Assembly (NCBI RefSeq): GCF_013177315.1
Contig: NZ_CP053661.1
Coordinates: 2,294,001 to 2,358,000, forward strand
Direction of reading: 5' to 3'
Origin: Thermoleptolyngbya sichuanensis A183
GTDB taxonomy: Bacteria; Cyanobacteriota; Cyanobacteriia; Elainellales; Elainellaceae
Length of the DNA: 64,000 nt
In this document: piece by piece, positions 9,695-19,087 of the stretch
How the letters are laid out: every line of letters begins with the position of its first letter
Numbering within the stretch: position 1 is the stretch's first letter
The notes under the pieces: generated by a model
What the model saw: only the letters and a program-made list of their open reading frames with translations
Databases searched by the model: none
What the model was told of the DNA's origin: nothing
Translations under genes and position numbers: made by a program

Positions 9695-10744
9695 ATGCGT
9701 GTTTCCTGTGGCTCAATCGGTTGTTTTCTAGGCAGCTTGCTGTGGCTGGGTGCAGCATCTGGTGCAGCATCTATGGGTGCAGCATCTACAGGTGCAGCAT
9801 CTATGGGTGCAGCATCTATGGGTGCAGTGTCTAGAGGTTTGGAATCACCAGATCCGGCATTCACAAGTGCAACATCCGCAACACCCACAGGGACCGTGGC
9901 ACAACTGCGCCCTACGCAGCGCTCCATTCAAGCTCCGCAGCAAATCCCGCAGCGCGTCGCGCAAGCCGAAGCAGGGGTCGCGGAGCTAAACCGGGGACTG
10001 CAACTGATTCAGGCGGGGCAGGTGGAAGGGGCGATCGCCGCCTTTCGGCAGGCCGTGCAGGTCAATCCGCAACTGGCTCCCGCGCACTATAACCTGGGCC
10101 TGGCGCTGCGACAAACGGGACAGCTTCAAGCGTCGGCGGAGTCGTTTTATCGCGCTGCCCAGGCCGATCCTGGCTTTGCGCTGGCCTTTGCAAACCTGGG
10201 TGCAGCGCTGCTGGAGGGCAACAATCTCGATATTGCCAATCAGTATCTCCAGCGGGCGGTGCAGCTTGATCCAAATCTGGGGCTGGCGTATTACAACCTG
10301 GGACTGGTGCAGCGGCGACGGGGCAATGCAGCAGCGGCGATCGCCAGCTTTCAGCGGGCCGCCCAGCTTACGCCCACTGCGCCAGAACCGTCCTACTACC
10401 TGGGGCTGACGTATCAAGATCAGCGGCAGTTGGCGCTGGCAGCCCAGGCCTTTCAGCGGGCGATCGCCATCAACCCCCGCTACGCCGAAGCTTATTACAG
10501 CCTGGGTTCCGTCCTCATGCAGCAGGGCGACCTCGGCAGCGCCCTCAATGCCTTCCGACGCTCGACCGATGCCAATGCGACCTACGCCAATGCCTACTAT
10601 GGCGCAGGCCTGGTGTTTCTTCAGCAGCAAAACTACGCCGAAGCCCAGCGCGTCTTGCAGCACGCCCGCGATCTCTACAGTTCTCAGGGCAACGCTCAGT
10701 GGGCCAACAGCGCAGCCCAGCTACTTCAGCAGGTGACGCGTTAG
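9695..10744 (+). CDS. Secreted or periplasmic TPR-repeat protein
   Basis: The product is 349 aa. After a hydrophobic N-terminus (residues 8-20) that looks like a signal peptide, residues 20-45 are built from a repeated five-residue GAAS(M/T) unit encoded by a 15-bp tandem repeat. From about residue 93 to the end come seven tetratricopeptide repeats, with typical APAHYNLGLALRQTGQ, LGLAYYNLGLVQRRRG and YAEAYYSLGSVLMQQGD segments. TPR arrays are protein-binding scaffolds, and an exported one would act in the periplasm or at the membrane. No neighbour points to a specific partner. Confidence 0.8.
   Translation: MRVSCGSIGCFLGSLLWLGAASGAASMGAASTGAASMGAASMGAVSRGLESPDPAFTSATSATPTGTVAQLRPTQRSIQAPQQIPQRVAQAEAGVAELNRGLQLIQAGQVEGAIAAFRQAVQVNPQLAPAHYNLGLALRQTGQLQASAESFYRAAQADPGFALAFANLGAALLEGNNLDIANQYLQRAVQLDPNLGLAYYNLGLVQRRRGNAAAAIASFQRAAQLTPTAPEPSYYLGLTYQDQRQLALAAQAFQRAIAINPRYAEAYYSLGSVLMQQGDLGSALNAFRRSTDANATYANAYYGAGLVFLQQQNYAEAQRVLQHARDLYSSQGNAQWANSAAQLLQQVTR
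9749..9835 (+). repeat. 15-bp in-frame tandem repeat in TPR-protein leader
   Basis: A 12-bp GGTGCAGCATCT is followed by five 15-bp units (starting 9761, 9776, 9791, 9806, 9821) of the form GGTGCAGCATCTATG. Three of the five are identical, the fourth has ACA instead of ATG at its end, and the last is diverged. Each unit adds five residues (GAASM), so copy number changes keep the frame. Confidence 0.95.
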
Positions 10745-10837
10745 CAGGGGAGATTTCCGATTTTGGATTTTGGATTGGTAATTTTGGATTAGCGATTTTT
10801 GATTAGCGATTCAAGCTAGACGATACACAAAAGAGGC
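10745..10837. repeat. Degenerate GATTTTG heptamer tract
   Basis: The spacer after the TPR gene begins with overlapping GATTTTG-GATTTTG-GATTGG units and continues as TTTTGGATTAGCGATT. The same heptamer-like theme recurs near 26165 and, in the opposite orientation, near 56040. It resembles the short tandemly repeated heptamers (STRR) known in cyanobacteria. Confidence 0.6.
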
Positions 10838-10867
10838 GAAAAAACAAACAAAAGAGGCAACTGCCTC
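10838..10867 (-). terminator. Probable rho-independent terminator downstream of psbY
   Basis: On the minus strand a GAGGCA-GT-TGCCTC hairpin (10854-10867) is followed directly by TTTTGTTTGTTTTTT. It lies 131 bp past the psbY stop, in the correct orientation to end that transcript. Confidence 0.6.
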
Positions 10868-10997
10868 AGAATTTGCAGCCACCTCTTCTGATGGGTGATT
10901 CAAAGTAATGGGTGATTCAAAGAATTGAGCAAAGCTTAGAGCGAAGTGTAGATGGGTTCCTAGCAGAAACCTATGTCTGAAGCTCACTTGCCAAAGC

Positions 10998-11114
10998 TTA
11001 CTTGCTGGCCATGAACGCTTTGACTTGGCGGAGGGCAGCTTGGCCAATGTTGTAAACCGCCCAGCTACCAGCAAGAATCACGGGCAACAACACAATCAGA
11101 ACACGCCAGTCCAT
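10998..11114 (-). CDS. psbY: Photosystem II protein Y (PsbY)
   Basis: This 38-aa ORF begins [20 protein letters not shown], continues [14 protein letters not shown] and ends with MASK. The single membrane helix and this sequence are typical of PsbY, a small subunit at the edge of photosystem II near cytochrome b559. The start is fixed by a perfect AGGAGG (complement of 11123-11128) eight bases upstream of ATG 11114. The gene is monocistronic and is followed by a terminator. A longer overlapping frame at 10811-11074 is a shadow. The match is strong despite the small size. Confidence 0.9.
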   Translation of the reverse strand: MDWRVLIVLLPVILAGSWAVYNIGQAALRQVKAFMASK

Positions 11115-11286
11115 GTCGATATCCTCCTCTATAAGTTTTGTGAAAGGCTCTCATCTTTGATTTCTATTTTGCGATGAACTGACGCAGATTGCTAGGGTTT
11201 GGGCGAGGTTTTGATTGCGAAATGTTAAGAACTTCGACCATTCCTGAGTGCCCATTGCCCGCAGTTTATTCCTGGATCGCCACCCC

Positions 11287-12591
11287 TTATGACCGTGCAT
11301 CCCAGGTCGCGGCCGCATCGCTGACGGCCTGATCGACCGATTTTTCGCCCAGCATGGCGGCTTGAAGCTGGTCGTAGATAATCTTTTGCAGTTCCTTGAT
11401 ATCCTCCATGCGGGGCAGCAGCACTTCGGCAGACTGCATCTGGCGGGCACTGACGGCGCGGGCGGTGTCGAGCGTAGAGGCGGGCGTTTCAGCGGCAGTG
11501 CTGAAGTAGGGATCGGTCAGCGAGGTCGTCGTAGAGGGCAGCACGTTCGCAGCTTTGGCAAAGGCAAGCTGGTTTTCGGGATTGGTGACAAATAGGGCAA
11601 ACTTGACGGCAGCTTCGGGGACATCGGTGCTGCGGGGAACGACGAGGTTCATCACAGCGACGTTGGTTTTGCCTGTGTCTCCGGTGATTTGGGGCGCAAC
11701 AGCGGAGACTTGGGCGATCGCCGGTGCATTGGTTTCCACAGTCTTCAAAAACTGCGGGCCGGAGTTTAAGATGGCGATTTCCCCAGCCTGATATAGCTCA
11801 ATGGCGCGGCGGTGTCCCTGGGTTAGCACTTCTTGGGGCAGCAGACCTTCCTTATATAAGTCCACCCAATACTGGAAGGCGGCGCGTCCTTCGGGCGTAT
11901 TGAACGCCGCCTTGCCGCTGTCGTCTATCAGCGACACGCCCATCTGAATCAGCGATTGCAGAACTTCTGCTGAATCAGTCGGTACAAAGGTAACAAAAGT
12001 GGCGTACTTGCCTGTGCGCTCTCTGACTTGGCGAGCCACCTGGGCCAGTTCTGCAAAGTTTGCCGGAGGCTGCTGCACGCCGGCCTGATTGAGCAAATCC
12101 CGGTTGTAAATGGCGATGCTGGTGGTGAGATACCAGGGCAGCCCAAAGGTTTTGCCATCGAGCGTGTTCGCCTGCCAAATCTTGGGCAGATATTGCTGAC
12201 GGGCTTCGGCGGGCACCTGGTCATCGAGCGCCATCCAGGCGTTGCGTCCGGCTAGCTGGGCTGCAAAGTCGGGGTTGAGGTTAACCACGTCGGGTGCAGT
12301 GCCTGCGGAAACGGCCGTTAGAATTTTGCTCTGCATGTCGCCCCAGGGCACGTCTACCCACTTGACCTTAACGCCGGGGTTTTCTTGCTCAAACCGGGCA
12401 ATCAATTCATTGAAGTAGTCGGTGAACTGCGGCTGGAGCTGCATGGTCCAAAACTCGACTTCGGGCGATCGCGCGGTTGGCGGTGCGCCGGGGCTACAGC
12501 TAATGACCCAGGTCAAAACCAGTCCAAACAGGGTCATCAGGCTCAAAGATTTCCAGGGTTTTCGCCAGGGGTGTCGTAGGTACATGGTCAT
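11287..12591 (-). CDS. Sugar-type ABC transporter substrate-binding lipoprotein
   Basis: The product is 434 aa. It has a basic N-terminus, a hydrophobic segment (residues 16-31) and a lipobox ending in Cys32 (WVISC), so it should be anchored to the membrane by lipid. The mature part is an extracellular solute-binding protein of the family-1 type (MalE/UgpB-like): WTMQLQPQFTDYFNELIARFE, the GTAPDVVNLNPDFAAQL segment and LDGKTFGLPWYL are hallmarks of sugar binders. The substrate cannot be read from the sequence. No permease or ATPase gene is next to it, so its transporter partners must be elsewhere. ATG 12591 is followed two codons later by another ATG. Confidence 0.82.
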   Translation of the reverse strand: MTMYLRHPWRKPWKSLSLMTLFGLVLTWVISCSPGAPPTARSPEVEFWTMQLQPQFTDYFNELIARFEQENPGVKVKWVDVPWGDMQSKILTAVSAGTAPDVVNLNPDFAAQLAGRNAWMALDDQVPAEARQQYLPKIWQANTLDGKTFGLPWYLTTSIAIYNRDLLNQAGVQQPPANFAELAQVARQVRERTGKYATFVTFVPTDSAEVLQSLIQMGVSLIDDSGKAAFNTPEGRAAFQYWVDLYKEGLLPQEVLTQGHRRAIELYQAGEIAILNSGPQFLKTVETNAPAIAQVSAVAPQITGDTGKTNVAVMNLVVPRSTDVPEAAVKFALFVTNPENQLAFAKAANVLPSTTTSLTDPYFSTAAETPASTLDTARAVSARQMQSAEVLLPRMEDIKELQKIIYDQLQAAMLGEKSVDQAVSDAAATWDARS

Positions 12592-13334
12592 TCAGGGCAG
12601 TGGTTTAGAGCAGGTTTCGATTGCTGCATTGCTCACCCTATCGTAGATTGCGCTACCGTAGCAAAGTTCCTGGGCGATCGCCCATCGCAGGGTGAGCGAG
12701 CGGGAGCGCGAGCGCCAAAGGCGCCCGTCGCCGCATACCGAATCTACCCCGCCGCCCCTGCCAACCCAGCAAAAATCGCGCAAAGAACCCCAAGAAACAG
12801 CCCTCTGAAAGCGTTCTGGCAGTTTTTTCCTAACCCTTTGCTCAAAATATAGCCTGGGGTTTCCGCAAGTTTTCCACAAATTGTAGATAAACTGTGCCAT
12901 TTTTCTAAATTGCGTGTACCATTGCTGGCTAAGTGTAGCTACATCAGGAGATTTCTCCTCTGTTGATTTGGGAGGCGGGTTGGTGTCCTTTGTCGGGCGA
13001 TCGCCAGCTTGGTTCAAAAATTTCGTTCAGCAGGTCGGTTTAGGTTAGCCGATTCGACAATTCAGGGTGTCGGTTTGTGTGGGTCGTTGCTGTTTGAACG
13101 ATGGAGGGCAAGCTGTAGGAGAGATGTGCTTAGAGTATTTAGACCCATTTCTCTGGCTTGATCGGCGATCTTTGCGGTTTTTTAGCTTGAAGGCCTATAT
13201 TCTTGTGTTCGGCTGCATGATTCTGAATTAAATTGGGTAGCATGTGTGTTCAGGATCTCCAAACTTAGTCTCAGTTAATAGTCCGGGTTGTGTTCGTTTT
13301 CGGACACAGTTTTGCAGTTTGATACGGTCTAAGT
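12592..13334. other. Gene-free spacer upstream of the pil operon
   Basis: This 743-bp stretch has no convincing gene. It contains HIP1 sites (for example inside the palindrome GGGCGATCGCCC at 12672-12683) and a small GCGCC-AAA-GGCGC hairpin at 12712-12724. It must hold promoters for the leftward binding-protein gene and the rightward pil operon, but no motif is clear enough to place them. A 141-codon frame on the minus strand is considered spurious. Confidence 0.6.
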
Positions 13335-14495
13335 TTGCAGGCACTTTCCATACTGACCCTCTCCACCCTCATTCCTAAAACTGTGTTTAGCAACGTCAAG
13401 GGATTATTTTCAAAAAAAACAAAGGGTGTCGGCATTGAATTGACCCCTGAGCGTGTCAACGTCGCCCGGCTGAAACGAAAGGGGCAAGGCTTTCAGCTCA
13501 CCACGCTGGCCTCGGCCGAGGTGCCAGAGGGGATCTACCAGGAAGGGCAAATCCTGGACACTGCCGCGATGTCTGAAATCATTCAGTCCGTGCTGAGTGA
13601 GAGCAAGCTCAAGGTCAAAAACGCCGCAACCGCGATTCCGGGTGGCCGAGACACCGTAACCCGCATCATTCCGGTTCCCGCTGAGCTAGATGACCGGGAA
13701 CTACGCGAAATGGTGCTGAACCAGGAAGCTGGGCTATACCTGCCCTTCCCCCGTGAGGAAGCAGATGTGGACTATCAAAAGCTCGGCTTTTTTGTAGACG
13801 AAGACGGCATCGAAAAGGTGCAGGTGCTGCTGGTGGCCACCCGCAAGGAAGTGACCGACTCGTACTTGACAACGTTTCAGCAGGCGGGGCTAGACGTAGA
13901 TGTTTTGGAAATCAGCAGCTTTGCGCTAATTCGCACAATCCGAGAGCAGTTGCGCCAGTTCACGCCCCAAGAGGCGGCGGCCATTGTCGATATTGAATTT
14001 GAAAATACTGAAATCTCCATTGTGGTGGATGGCGTTCCCCAATTTTCCCGCACGGTTCCCATCGGCACTTACCAAATCCAATCTGCCCTGAGCCGCGCCA
14101 TGAACCTGCCCCCCTCGCGCAACACGGAATTGCTCCAGGGGATGACGGTGCCAATCGCGCCGATGGACAGCATGGGCACTCCCAAGGCACCCGGAACCAA
14201 TCCTGGCACGGCGGCGATGCTGCGCGTGTTGGGCGAACTGGCGGACGAGTTGCGCCGCTCCATCGACTTTTATCTGAATCAAGGCGACAACCTGGAAGTG
14301 GCTCAACTGCTGCTGGCGGGGCCGGGCGGGGCAATTGGGCAGCTTGACGAGTTTTTCTCGCAGCGGCTCAGCCTGCCCGCCAGCCAGGTCGATCCGATTT
14401 CGGCGCTGTCGCTGGAGGTCGATCAGGAAATTCCTGAGTTGCAGCGTCCGGGACTAGGAGTGGTGTTGGGCTTGGGCTTACGGGAGGCGTGGTGA
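13335..14495 (+). CDS. pilM: Type IV pilus assembly protein PilM
   Basis: The product is an actin-like ATPase-fold protein of 370-386 aa. GVGIELTPERVNVARLKRKG near the N-terminus, the TAIPGGRDTVTRIIPVP segment, and ELREMVLNQEAGLYLPFP are characteristic of PilM. Like other PilM proteins it would sit on the cytoplasmic face and bind the PilN N-terminus, linking the motor ATPases to the inner-membrane ring. The longest frame begins at a TTG (13335); GTG 13383 gives MFSNVKGLFSKK, closer to usual PilM starts, and I consider it at least as likely. It is the first gene of pilM-N-O-Q. Confidence 0.9.
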   Translation: MQALSILTLSTLIPKTVFSNVKGLFSKKTKGVGIELTPERVNVARLKRKGQGFQLTTLASAEVPEGIYQEGQILDTAAMSEIIQSVLSESKLKVKNAATAIPGGRDTVTRIIPVPAELDDRELREMVLNQEAGLYLPFPREEADVDYQKLGFFVDEDGIEKVQVLLVATRKEVTDSYLTTFQQAGLDVDVLEISSFALIRTIREQLRQFTPQEAAAIVDIEFENTEISIVVDGVPQFSRTVPIGTYQIQSALSRAMNLPPSRNTELLQGMTVPIAPMDSMGTPKAPGTNPGTAAMLRVLGELADELRRSIDFYLNQGDNLEVAQLLLAGPGGAIGQLDEFFSQRLSLPASQVDPISALSLEVDQEIPELQRPGLGVVLGLGLREAW

Positions 14496-14496
14496 G

Positions 14497-15312
14497 ATGT
14501 ATAGTCTGGATGTCAATTTTCTCAATGACCGCATAGAGCGCCCGACGGATGGGGGTGGGGTTGCTGCCCGCAGGGCCGTTGTGCAGGACGATCCGCGTCC
14601 GATGTATGTGGGGGCGGCGATCGGGGTGCTGCTTCCGGCGTTGGTGGGCGGGTTCTGGCTCTTTTTGCAAAGCCAGACGGCCTCGCTGACGGCTCGACAG
14701 GCAGAATTGGATAGTCAGCTTGCAACGCTGCAACAGGCGATGCAGGAGGTGCAGAATGTCGAAGCTCAGGTTGCACAACTGAATGCCGAGAACCAAGCGT
14801 TGGCTCAGGTCTTTGACCGGATTATCCCCTGGTCGGCAATTTTGCAAGATATTCGCAGCCGGGTTCCGGCGGGCGTGCAGTTGACCAACGTGACACAGTT
14901 GGCTCCGGAGGCTGTTCCGCCGCCGCCCCCACCCGCTGACCCCAGCCAGCCCGCCCCGCCGCCCCCAGAGGTGCCGCCTTCTCGATTGGAAATTTCGGGG
15001 AACGCCCGCACCTTTGCTGAAGCCAATGACTTTATGCTGCTGCTTCAGCAGTCGCCGTTCTTGGACAGCCGCGAGGTGAGGCTAGTGGATGCGCGGCTCG
15101 TGGATAGCCCGATTCAGACAGAGTTTGTGGGTGAGGGCGATCGCCCTGACGGATTGGAAGTACAGCTACCTAAGGTCGTTCAGTACAAAATCACCGCTGG
15201 ACTCACGCCCCGTCCTTCTTCTGAACTGCTCCAAGATATGGAAAACACGCTATCGGTGGGCTTGCCCGCTCGGATTGATCAGCTTCGCAAATTGGGGGTT
15301 GTAACGCCATGA
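14497..15312 (+). CDS. pilN: Type IV pilus assembly protein PilN
   Basis: The product is 271 aa. It starts with MYSLDVNFLNDR, the short cytoplasmic peptide that docks in PilM, followed by one membrane segment (about residues 37-55) and a periplasmic coiled coil (residues 58-100) that leads to a ferredoxin-like domain. A Pro-rich linker (PPPPPPADPSQPAPPPPE) interrupts the periplasmic part around residues 145-165. ATG 14497 follows the pilM stop by one base and has GGGAGG at 14482. PilN pairs with PilO to form the inner-membrane alignment complex. Confidence 0.88.
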   Translation: MYSLDVNFLNDRIERPTDGGGVAARRAVVQDDPRPMYVGAAIGVLLPALVGGFWLFLQSQTASLTARQAELDSQLATLQQAMQEVQNVEAQVAQLNAENQALAQVFDRIIPWSAILQDIRSRVPAGVQLTNVTQLAPEAVPPPPPPADPSQPAPPPPEVPPSRLEISGNARTFAEANDFMLLLQQSPFLDSREVRLVDARLVDSPIQTEFVGEGDRPDGLEVQLPKVVQYKITAGLTPRPSSELLQDMENTLSVGLPARIDQLRKLGVVTP

Positions 15313-16130
15313 CCGTGGGTGGAGATTACATTCCTGGAGAAGAGTACGGCGCTTTAGAAGAGCCGAGCTATCCCGTTGTCTTTGGGATGCGGCTCACGCC
15401 CCGCGTGAATGGGATTTTGCTGGCGCTAGCGGGGCTACTGGGCGCTGGCTACTTGCTGTTTAACGCTGTGCTGCCCAAGTGGGAAGAGAATGCAGCCCTG
15501 CGGGCAGACATCGCCGCCAAAGAACAGCAGTTGGTGAACCAGGGGCAGGCGCAGCAGCAAATTGAAGAAGCCCGCGCCAAGCTAGCCGAGGCAGAGCAAC
15601 TCCGGGCTGATGTGCTGGCGCTGTTTGCTGATGAAGAAGGGCTGGATACGCTGCTGATTGACGTGAACGAGCGGGTACAGGCGGCAAATGCCCGCATTAC
15701 CGATCCCGATCGTCGAGCCACCCTGTCAAAGTTTGAGCTAGTGCCACCCCCGGCTGGGCCGGACGGTCAGCCCAGCGATCTGGTGACCGATGGTTCTCTG
15801 GGCGTTGCAGTCAACAACAAGCTGCGCCAGCGTCTCTACAACGTGGAGATGGAGGGCAGCTTTGCTCAGGCGCAGTCGGTGATTCGTAACATTGAGCGCT
15901 TGCAGCCGCTGCTTGTGCTGCGGAACTTCAGCTCTACCCCAACTGACCCGCCCACGCTGCGGCTCAATCAGCAGGGACGGCCGCTGCCGAATCAGGATAC
16001 GGAGCCTCGGCTGAGAACCAGTTTCCAGGTGCAGGCGCTCATGCCCGCCCCGATCCAGCCGCCTGCCCCGCCTGCGCCGCCTGCTGATCCAAATGCGCCT
16101 GCTGCCGACCCAAACGCGCCCCCGCAGTAG
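15309..16130 (+). CDS. pilO: Type IV pilus assembly protein PilO
   Basis: The product is 273 aa. ATG 15309 overlaps the pilN stop in an ATGA, a sign of translational coupling. One membrane helix (about residues 36-56) is followed by a coiled coil rich in Gln/Glu/Ala (residues 62-105) and the globular periplasmic domain. The last 25 residues are a Pro/Ala tail with repeated ADPNAP units. PilO forms heterodimers with PilN and controls the pilus ring. No pilP follows, as is normal in cyanobacteria. Confidence 0.87.
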   Translation: MTVGGDYIPGEEYGALEEPSYPVVFGMRLTPRVNGILLALAGLLGAGYLLFNAVLPKWEENAALRADIAAKEQQLVNQGQAQQQIEEARAKLAEAEQLRADVLALFADEEGLDTLLIDVNERVQAANARITDPDRRATLSKFELVPPPAGPDGQPSDLVTDGSLGVAVNNKLRQRLYNVEMEGSFAQAQSVIRNIERLQPLLVLRNFSSTPTDPPTLRLNQQGRPLPNQDTEPRLRTSFQVQALMPAPIQPPAPPAPPADPNAPAADPNAPPQ

Positions 16131-16223
16131 CGTTTGCTGGACTACCCCCTGCTGATGCCTGCTTTTGTTGTCTCAAAGACTTAATCCTTTAGAATTCGCC
16201 TGCTTGTTAAGGAGGAGTGACCT

Positions 16224-18440
16224 GTGAAACCGCATCTTGGATTGGCTGGATTGGTGACGAGTGGTGCAGTGGTGCTGATGGCAAGCCAGCCAGCCCAAGC
16301 CGCTGCAACCCAAATTACGGGTGTACAGGTATTTCAAACCGCCGTTGGGATGGAGTTGGTGCTGCAAACGCGAAATGGCGATCGCCCCCAAGTCTTTGCC
16401 GTCAATCGCGGCAACACCCTCGTTGCCGATATCACCAATGCTCAACTGCGTCTCCCCGAAGGCAATGGCTATTTGCAAAACAACCCCGCCCCTGGCATTA
16501 GCTCCGTCATGGTGACGCAACTCGATCCCAACAGCGTGCGCGTCGCGGTCATGGGTACGGCGGCTCCCCCAGCCAACCAGGTGCGGCAAGACGGCACCGC
16601 CATTGTATTTAGCCTAACTGCTGACGGCACAGGTGTCGGCAGCCTGCCTAGCCAGCCCAGTTTCCCCTCTGCCCAAGTTCCTCCACCAACACTCCCCGGC
16701 GGAAGCACCTTCCCGTCTAACCCCGCCATTCCGCCATCTCAGGTACTCGTACCCAACCCGCAGGTTTCAATCAATGGCACCCCGGTCAGCCCGTCCGGCG
16801 CATTCCCAGGGCAGGTGCCGCCGCTGCTGCCGCGTGCAGTGGCTCCACCCGTGGGGGATATTGCCGTCGCTACGACCGATGTTTCGCCCACGGTTATCGA
16901 TCTGGGCACTTCAGAGATCGTGCCGCGCCTGGTGCTGCGGGATGCGCCCGTACGGGATGTGCTGTCGCTGCTGGGTCGTGCTGCGGGGCTAAACGTAGCA
17001 TATTTGGATCGACCATCCCAAACTGAAGGAGTAGATGCCCAGTCGGCCCAAGAGACCTCTGCTGCCGCCGATGCTCGCATTTCGCTAGACATCGAAAACG
17101 AACCCGTGCAGAACGTGTTTAACTACGTGCTGCGAATTAGCGGGCTGGATGCCAATTTAGTTGGACGAACCATCTTCGTTGGCACACGCCTGCCCAACTC
17201 CGCTCGCTCTGTTGTGTCGCGAACCCTCCGGCTCAACCAGGCCAGCGTCGGCGCTGCGCTGAATTTCCTGGTGGGCTTGGGCGCAGAAACCGCTGTCAGC
17301 CGTCGTCGTCAGGTGGTCACCGCCCTGGCAGTTCCCGTGCAGGGTAGCGACATCGGCGCTGGGGCCGCTGCTGGGCCTACTCAGGTGCAAACAACCGAGG
17401 AAGATCGCATTGAAGTGCAGCGGGTAGATTATCGAGACGCAACGCCGCTGCTACGCGGGCTACAGGTGATTGGCGACGAGCGGACGCGCTCCATTACCCT
17501 GGTGGGCACGCCCCGGCAAATCGAGATTGCGACGGCCCAACTCTCCCAGCTTGATGTTCGTCAACGCCAGGTTGCGATTAATGTCCGCGTGATTGACGTG
17601 AACCTGCTAGGAATCGATCGGGCTGGAACCAGCTTCTCCTTTGGTATCGATGATACTCGCGTCATTCAAGACGGTGGGCAAGTGGTTATCAACTTTGGCT
17701 CTGGTGGGCCGAATACTGGCAGAACACCGGGAAGCATTTTGAGTCCGGTCACTGAAATTGGTGGGTTGGGGGGACTGATTGTAGGCCAACCCACTAATGC
17801 GTTTAACTTCACGCGAAACTTCTTGGCCCAGCTGCGCTTTGCAGTTACCAGCGGCAATGCCAAGATTTTGACCGATCCAACGCTAGTGGTTCAAGAAGGT
17901 CAAGAGGCGCAGGTTCAACTGACGGAAGATGTGGTGACGAACTTTGAGATTGAGACAGAGGGAACGGGCAACCAGCGCACTCAGACTATTACGGTAGAAA
18001 CTACTCCTGCGGGTCTGATTTTGAACGTGCGTGTAGAGGGGATTGACGACAACGGCTTTGTGACCCTTTCGGTTGGTCCAACGATTTCGTCTCCTTCTCG
18101 TGTGGAAACCTTCGAGATTCAGGATTCTGTGCTGCGAGTGACGCTGCTGGCCATTCGGCGACTGTCTTCTGGCTTGGTGCGGGTGCGAGATGGGCAGACC
18201 TTAATCTTGTCGGGGATTATTCAAGACAGCGATCGCGCTGAAGTGACGAAAGTCCCCATCTTGGGCGATATCCCCATTTTGGGTGCGCTGTTCCGCCGGA
18301 CTCAGCGGACGAATCAGCGGCAGGAAGTGATCGTGATGCTTACGCCGCAGATTATCGACGACTCAGATACCTCCACCTTTGGCTATCGCTACGTGCCCAG
18401 CCGCGATGTCCAGCAGATTTTGGAGCGGGGGAGACGCTAG
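16224..18440 (+). CDS. pilQ: Type IV pilus secretin PilQ, AMIN-domain type
   Basis: The product is 738 aa from GTG 16224, behind AAGGAGG at 16209-16215. It has a signal peptide (AQAAA), then an AMIN domain (residues 28-135) that binds peptidoglycan, a long Pro-rich linker (140-210), secretin N-domains (about 240-450) and the C-terminal secretin core with the VPILGDIPILGALF signature and a VIVMLTPQII end. It forms the outer-membrane pore through which pili and possibly hps-dependent polysaccharide pass. It closes the pilMNOQ operon, 93 bp after pilO. Confidence 0.92.
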   Translation: MKPHLGLAGLVTSGAVVLMASQPAQAAATQITGVQVFQTAVGMELVLQTRNGDRPQVFAVNRGNTLVADITNAQLRLPEGNGYLQNNPAPGISSVMVTQLDPNSVRVAVMGTAAPPANQVRQDGTAIVFSLTADGTGVGSLPSQPSFPSAQVPPPTLPGGSTFPSNPAIPPSQVLVPNPQVSINGTPVSPSGAFPGQVPPLLPRAVAPPVGDIAVATTDVSPTVIDLGTSEIVPRLVLRDAPVRDVLSLLGRAAGLNVAYLDRPSQTEGVDAQSAQETSAAADARISLDIENEPVQNVFNYVLRISGLDANLVGRTIFVGTRLPNSARSVVSRTLRLNQASVGAALNFLVGLGAETAVSRRRQVVTALAVPVQGSDIGAGAAAGPTQVQTTEEDRIEVQRVDYRDATPLLRGLQVIGDERTRSITLVGTPRQIEIATAQLSQLDVRQRQVAINVRVIDVNLLGIDRAGTSFSFGIDDTRVIQDGGQVVINFGSGGPNTGRTPGSILSPVTEIGGLGGLIVGQPTNAFNFTRNFLAQLRFAVTSGNAKILTDPTLVVQEGQEAQVQLTEDVVTNFEIETEGTGNQRTQTITVETTPAGLILNVRVEGIDDNGFVTLSVGPTISSPSRVETFEIQDSVLRVTLLAIRRLSSGLVRVRDGQTLILSGIIQDSDRAEVTKVPILGDIPILGALFRRTQRTNQRQEVIVMLTPQIIDDSDTSTFGYRYVPSRDVQQILERGRR

Positions 18441-18800
18441 CGGTGAATACCGAGTTTTCAGCTTGTTTGGAGGGGGTGCATCGGTTCCCTAACCCGCCTC
18501 CAGGATTAGTTTGACTGCCTTTCGAGCGATTTGCGGGATGAAAAACCCAAAAAAAAATCCTTCAAATCCACATAAATTAAAGGTTTCAACGATCCAGAAC
18601 CCCTGAGTTGCCCTTAGAATAGGGCATTGAAAATTCGAGATGACAAGGGTTTCAGCGATTTTTCCTGAAGCCGATGAAGTCTATCTACGTCTAGCTGCTC
18701 GATCTCCAGATGAGAGTTGTTCAGATTGCAACTGCTCTAGCTGCATCTGCGAGATTTGAGAGATTTTGAATCCTGGATAATCTAATCGAAGGAGATTCTC
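18441..18800. other. Spacer between pilQ and the HU gene
   Basis: These 360 bp hold no gene. A GGAGGGGG...CCC..CGCCTCC imperfect inverted repeat at about 18470-18502 could fold downstream of pilQ but lacks a T-run. The AT-rich half (18540-18780) presumably carries the HU promoter. Confidence 0.5.
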
Positions 18801-19076
18801 ATGAATAAAGGTGAATTGGTTGATGCCGTAGCCGAAAAGGCAAACGTGACGAAGAAACAGGCCGACGCAGTGCTGTCTGCCGCGATTGATTCGATCATGG
18901 AAGCGGTGTCGAAGGGTGAGAAGGTGACGCTGGTGGGGTTTGGGTCTTTTGAACCCCGTGAGCGCAAGGAGCGGGAAGGCCGCAACCCCAAAACGGGAGA
19001 GGCGATGAAAATTCCTGCGACCAAAGTGCCTGCCTTTTCGGCGGGCAAACTGTTCAAAGACCTGGTGGCAAAATAG
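18801..19076 (+). CDS. hup: HU-family nucleoid protein
   Basis: The product is 91 aa. MNKGELVDAVAEKANVTKKQ, FGSFEPRERKEREGRNPKTG and KVPAFSAGKLFKDLV are the diagnostic segments of bacterial HU; RNPKTG lies in the DNA-binding arm. HU bends and compacts DNA. AAGGAGA precedes the ATG by about seven bases. Cyanobacteria usually have one HU (HanA), so it is likely to be essential. The next gene begins only 12 bp later. Confidence 0.95.
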   Translation: MNKGELVDAVAEKANVTKKQADAVLSAAIDSIMEAVSKGEKVTLVGFGSFEPRERKEREGRNPKTGEAMKIPATKVPAFSAGKLFKDLVAK

Positions 19077-19087
19077 CAAGCGGCCTC

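Noticed and set aside
10811-11074. 87-codon minus-strand frame
   Set aside because: It overlaps psbY in another frame and lacks a ribosome site; psbY explains the region.
12592-13017. 141-codon minus-strand frame before the sugar-binding protein
   Set aside because: Low-complexity, Arg/Ser-rich product with no family features, no ribosome site, and a composition unlike its neighbours.
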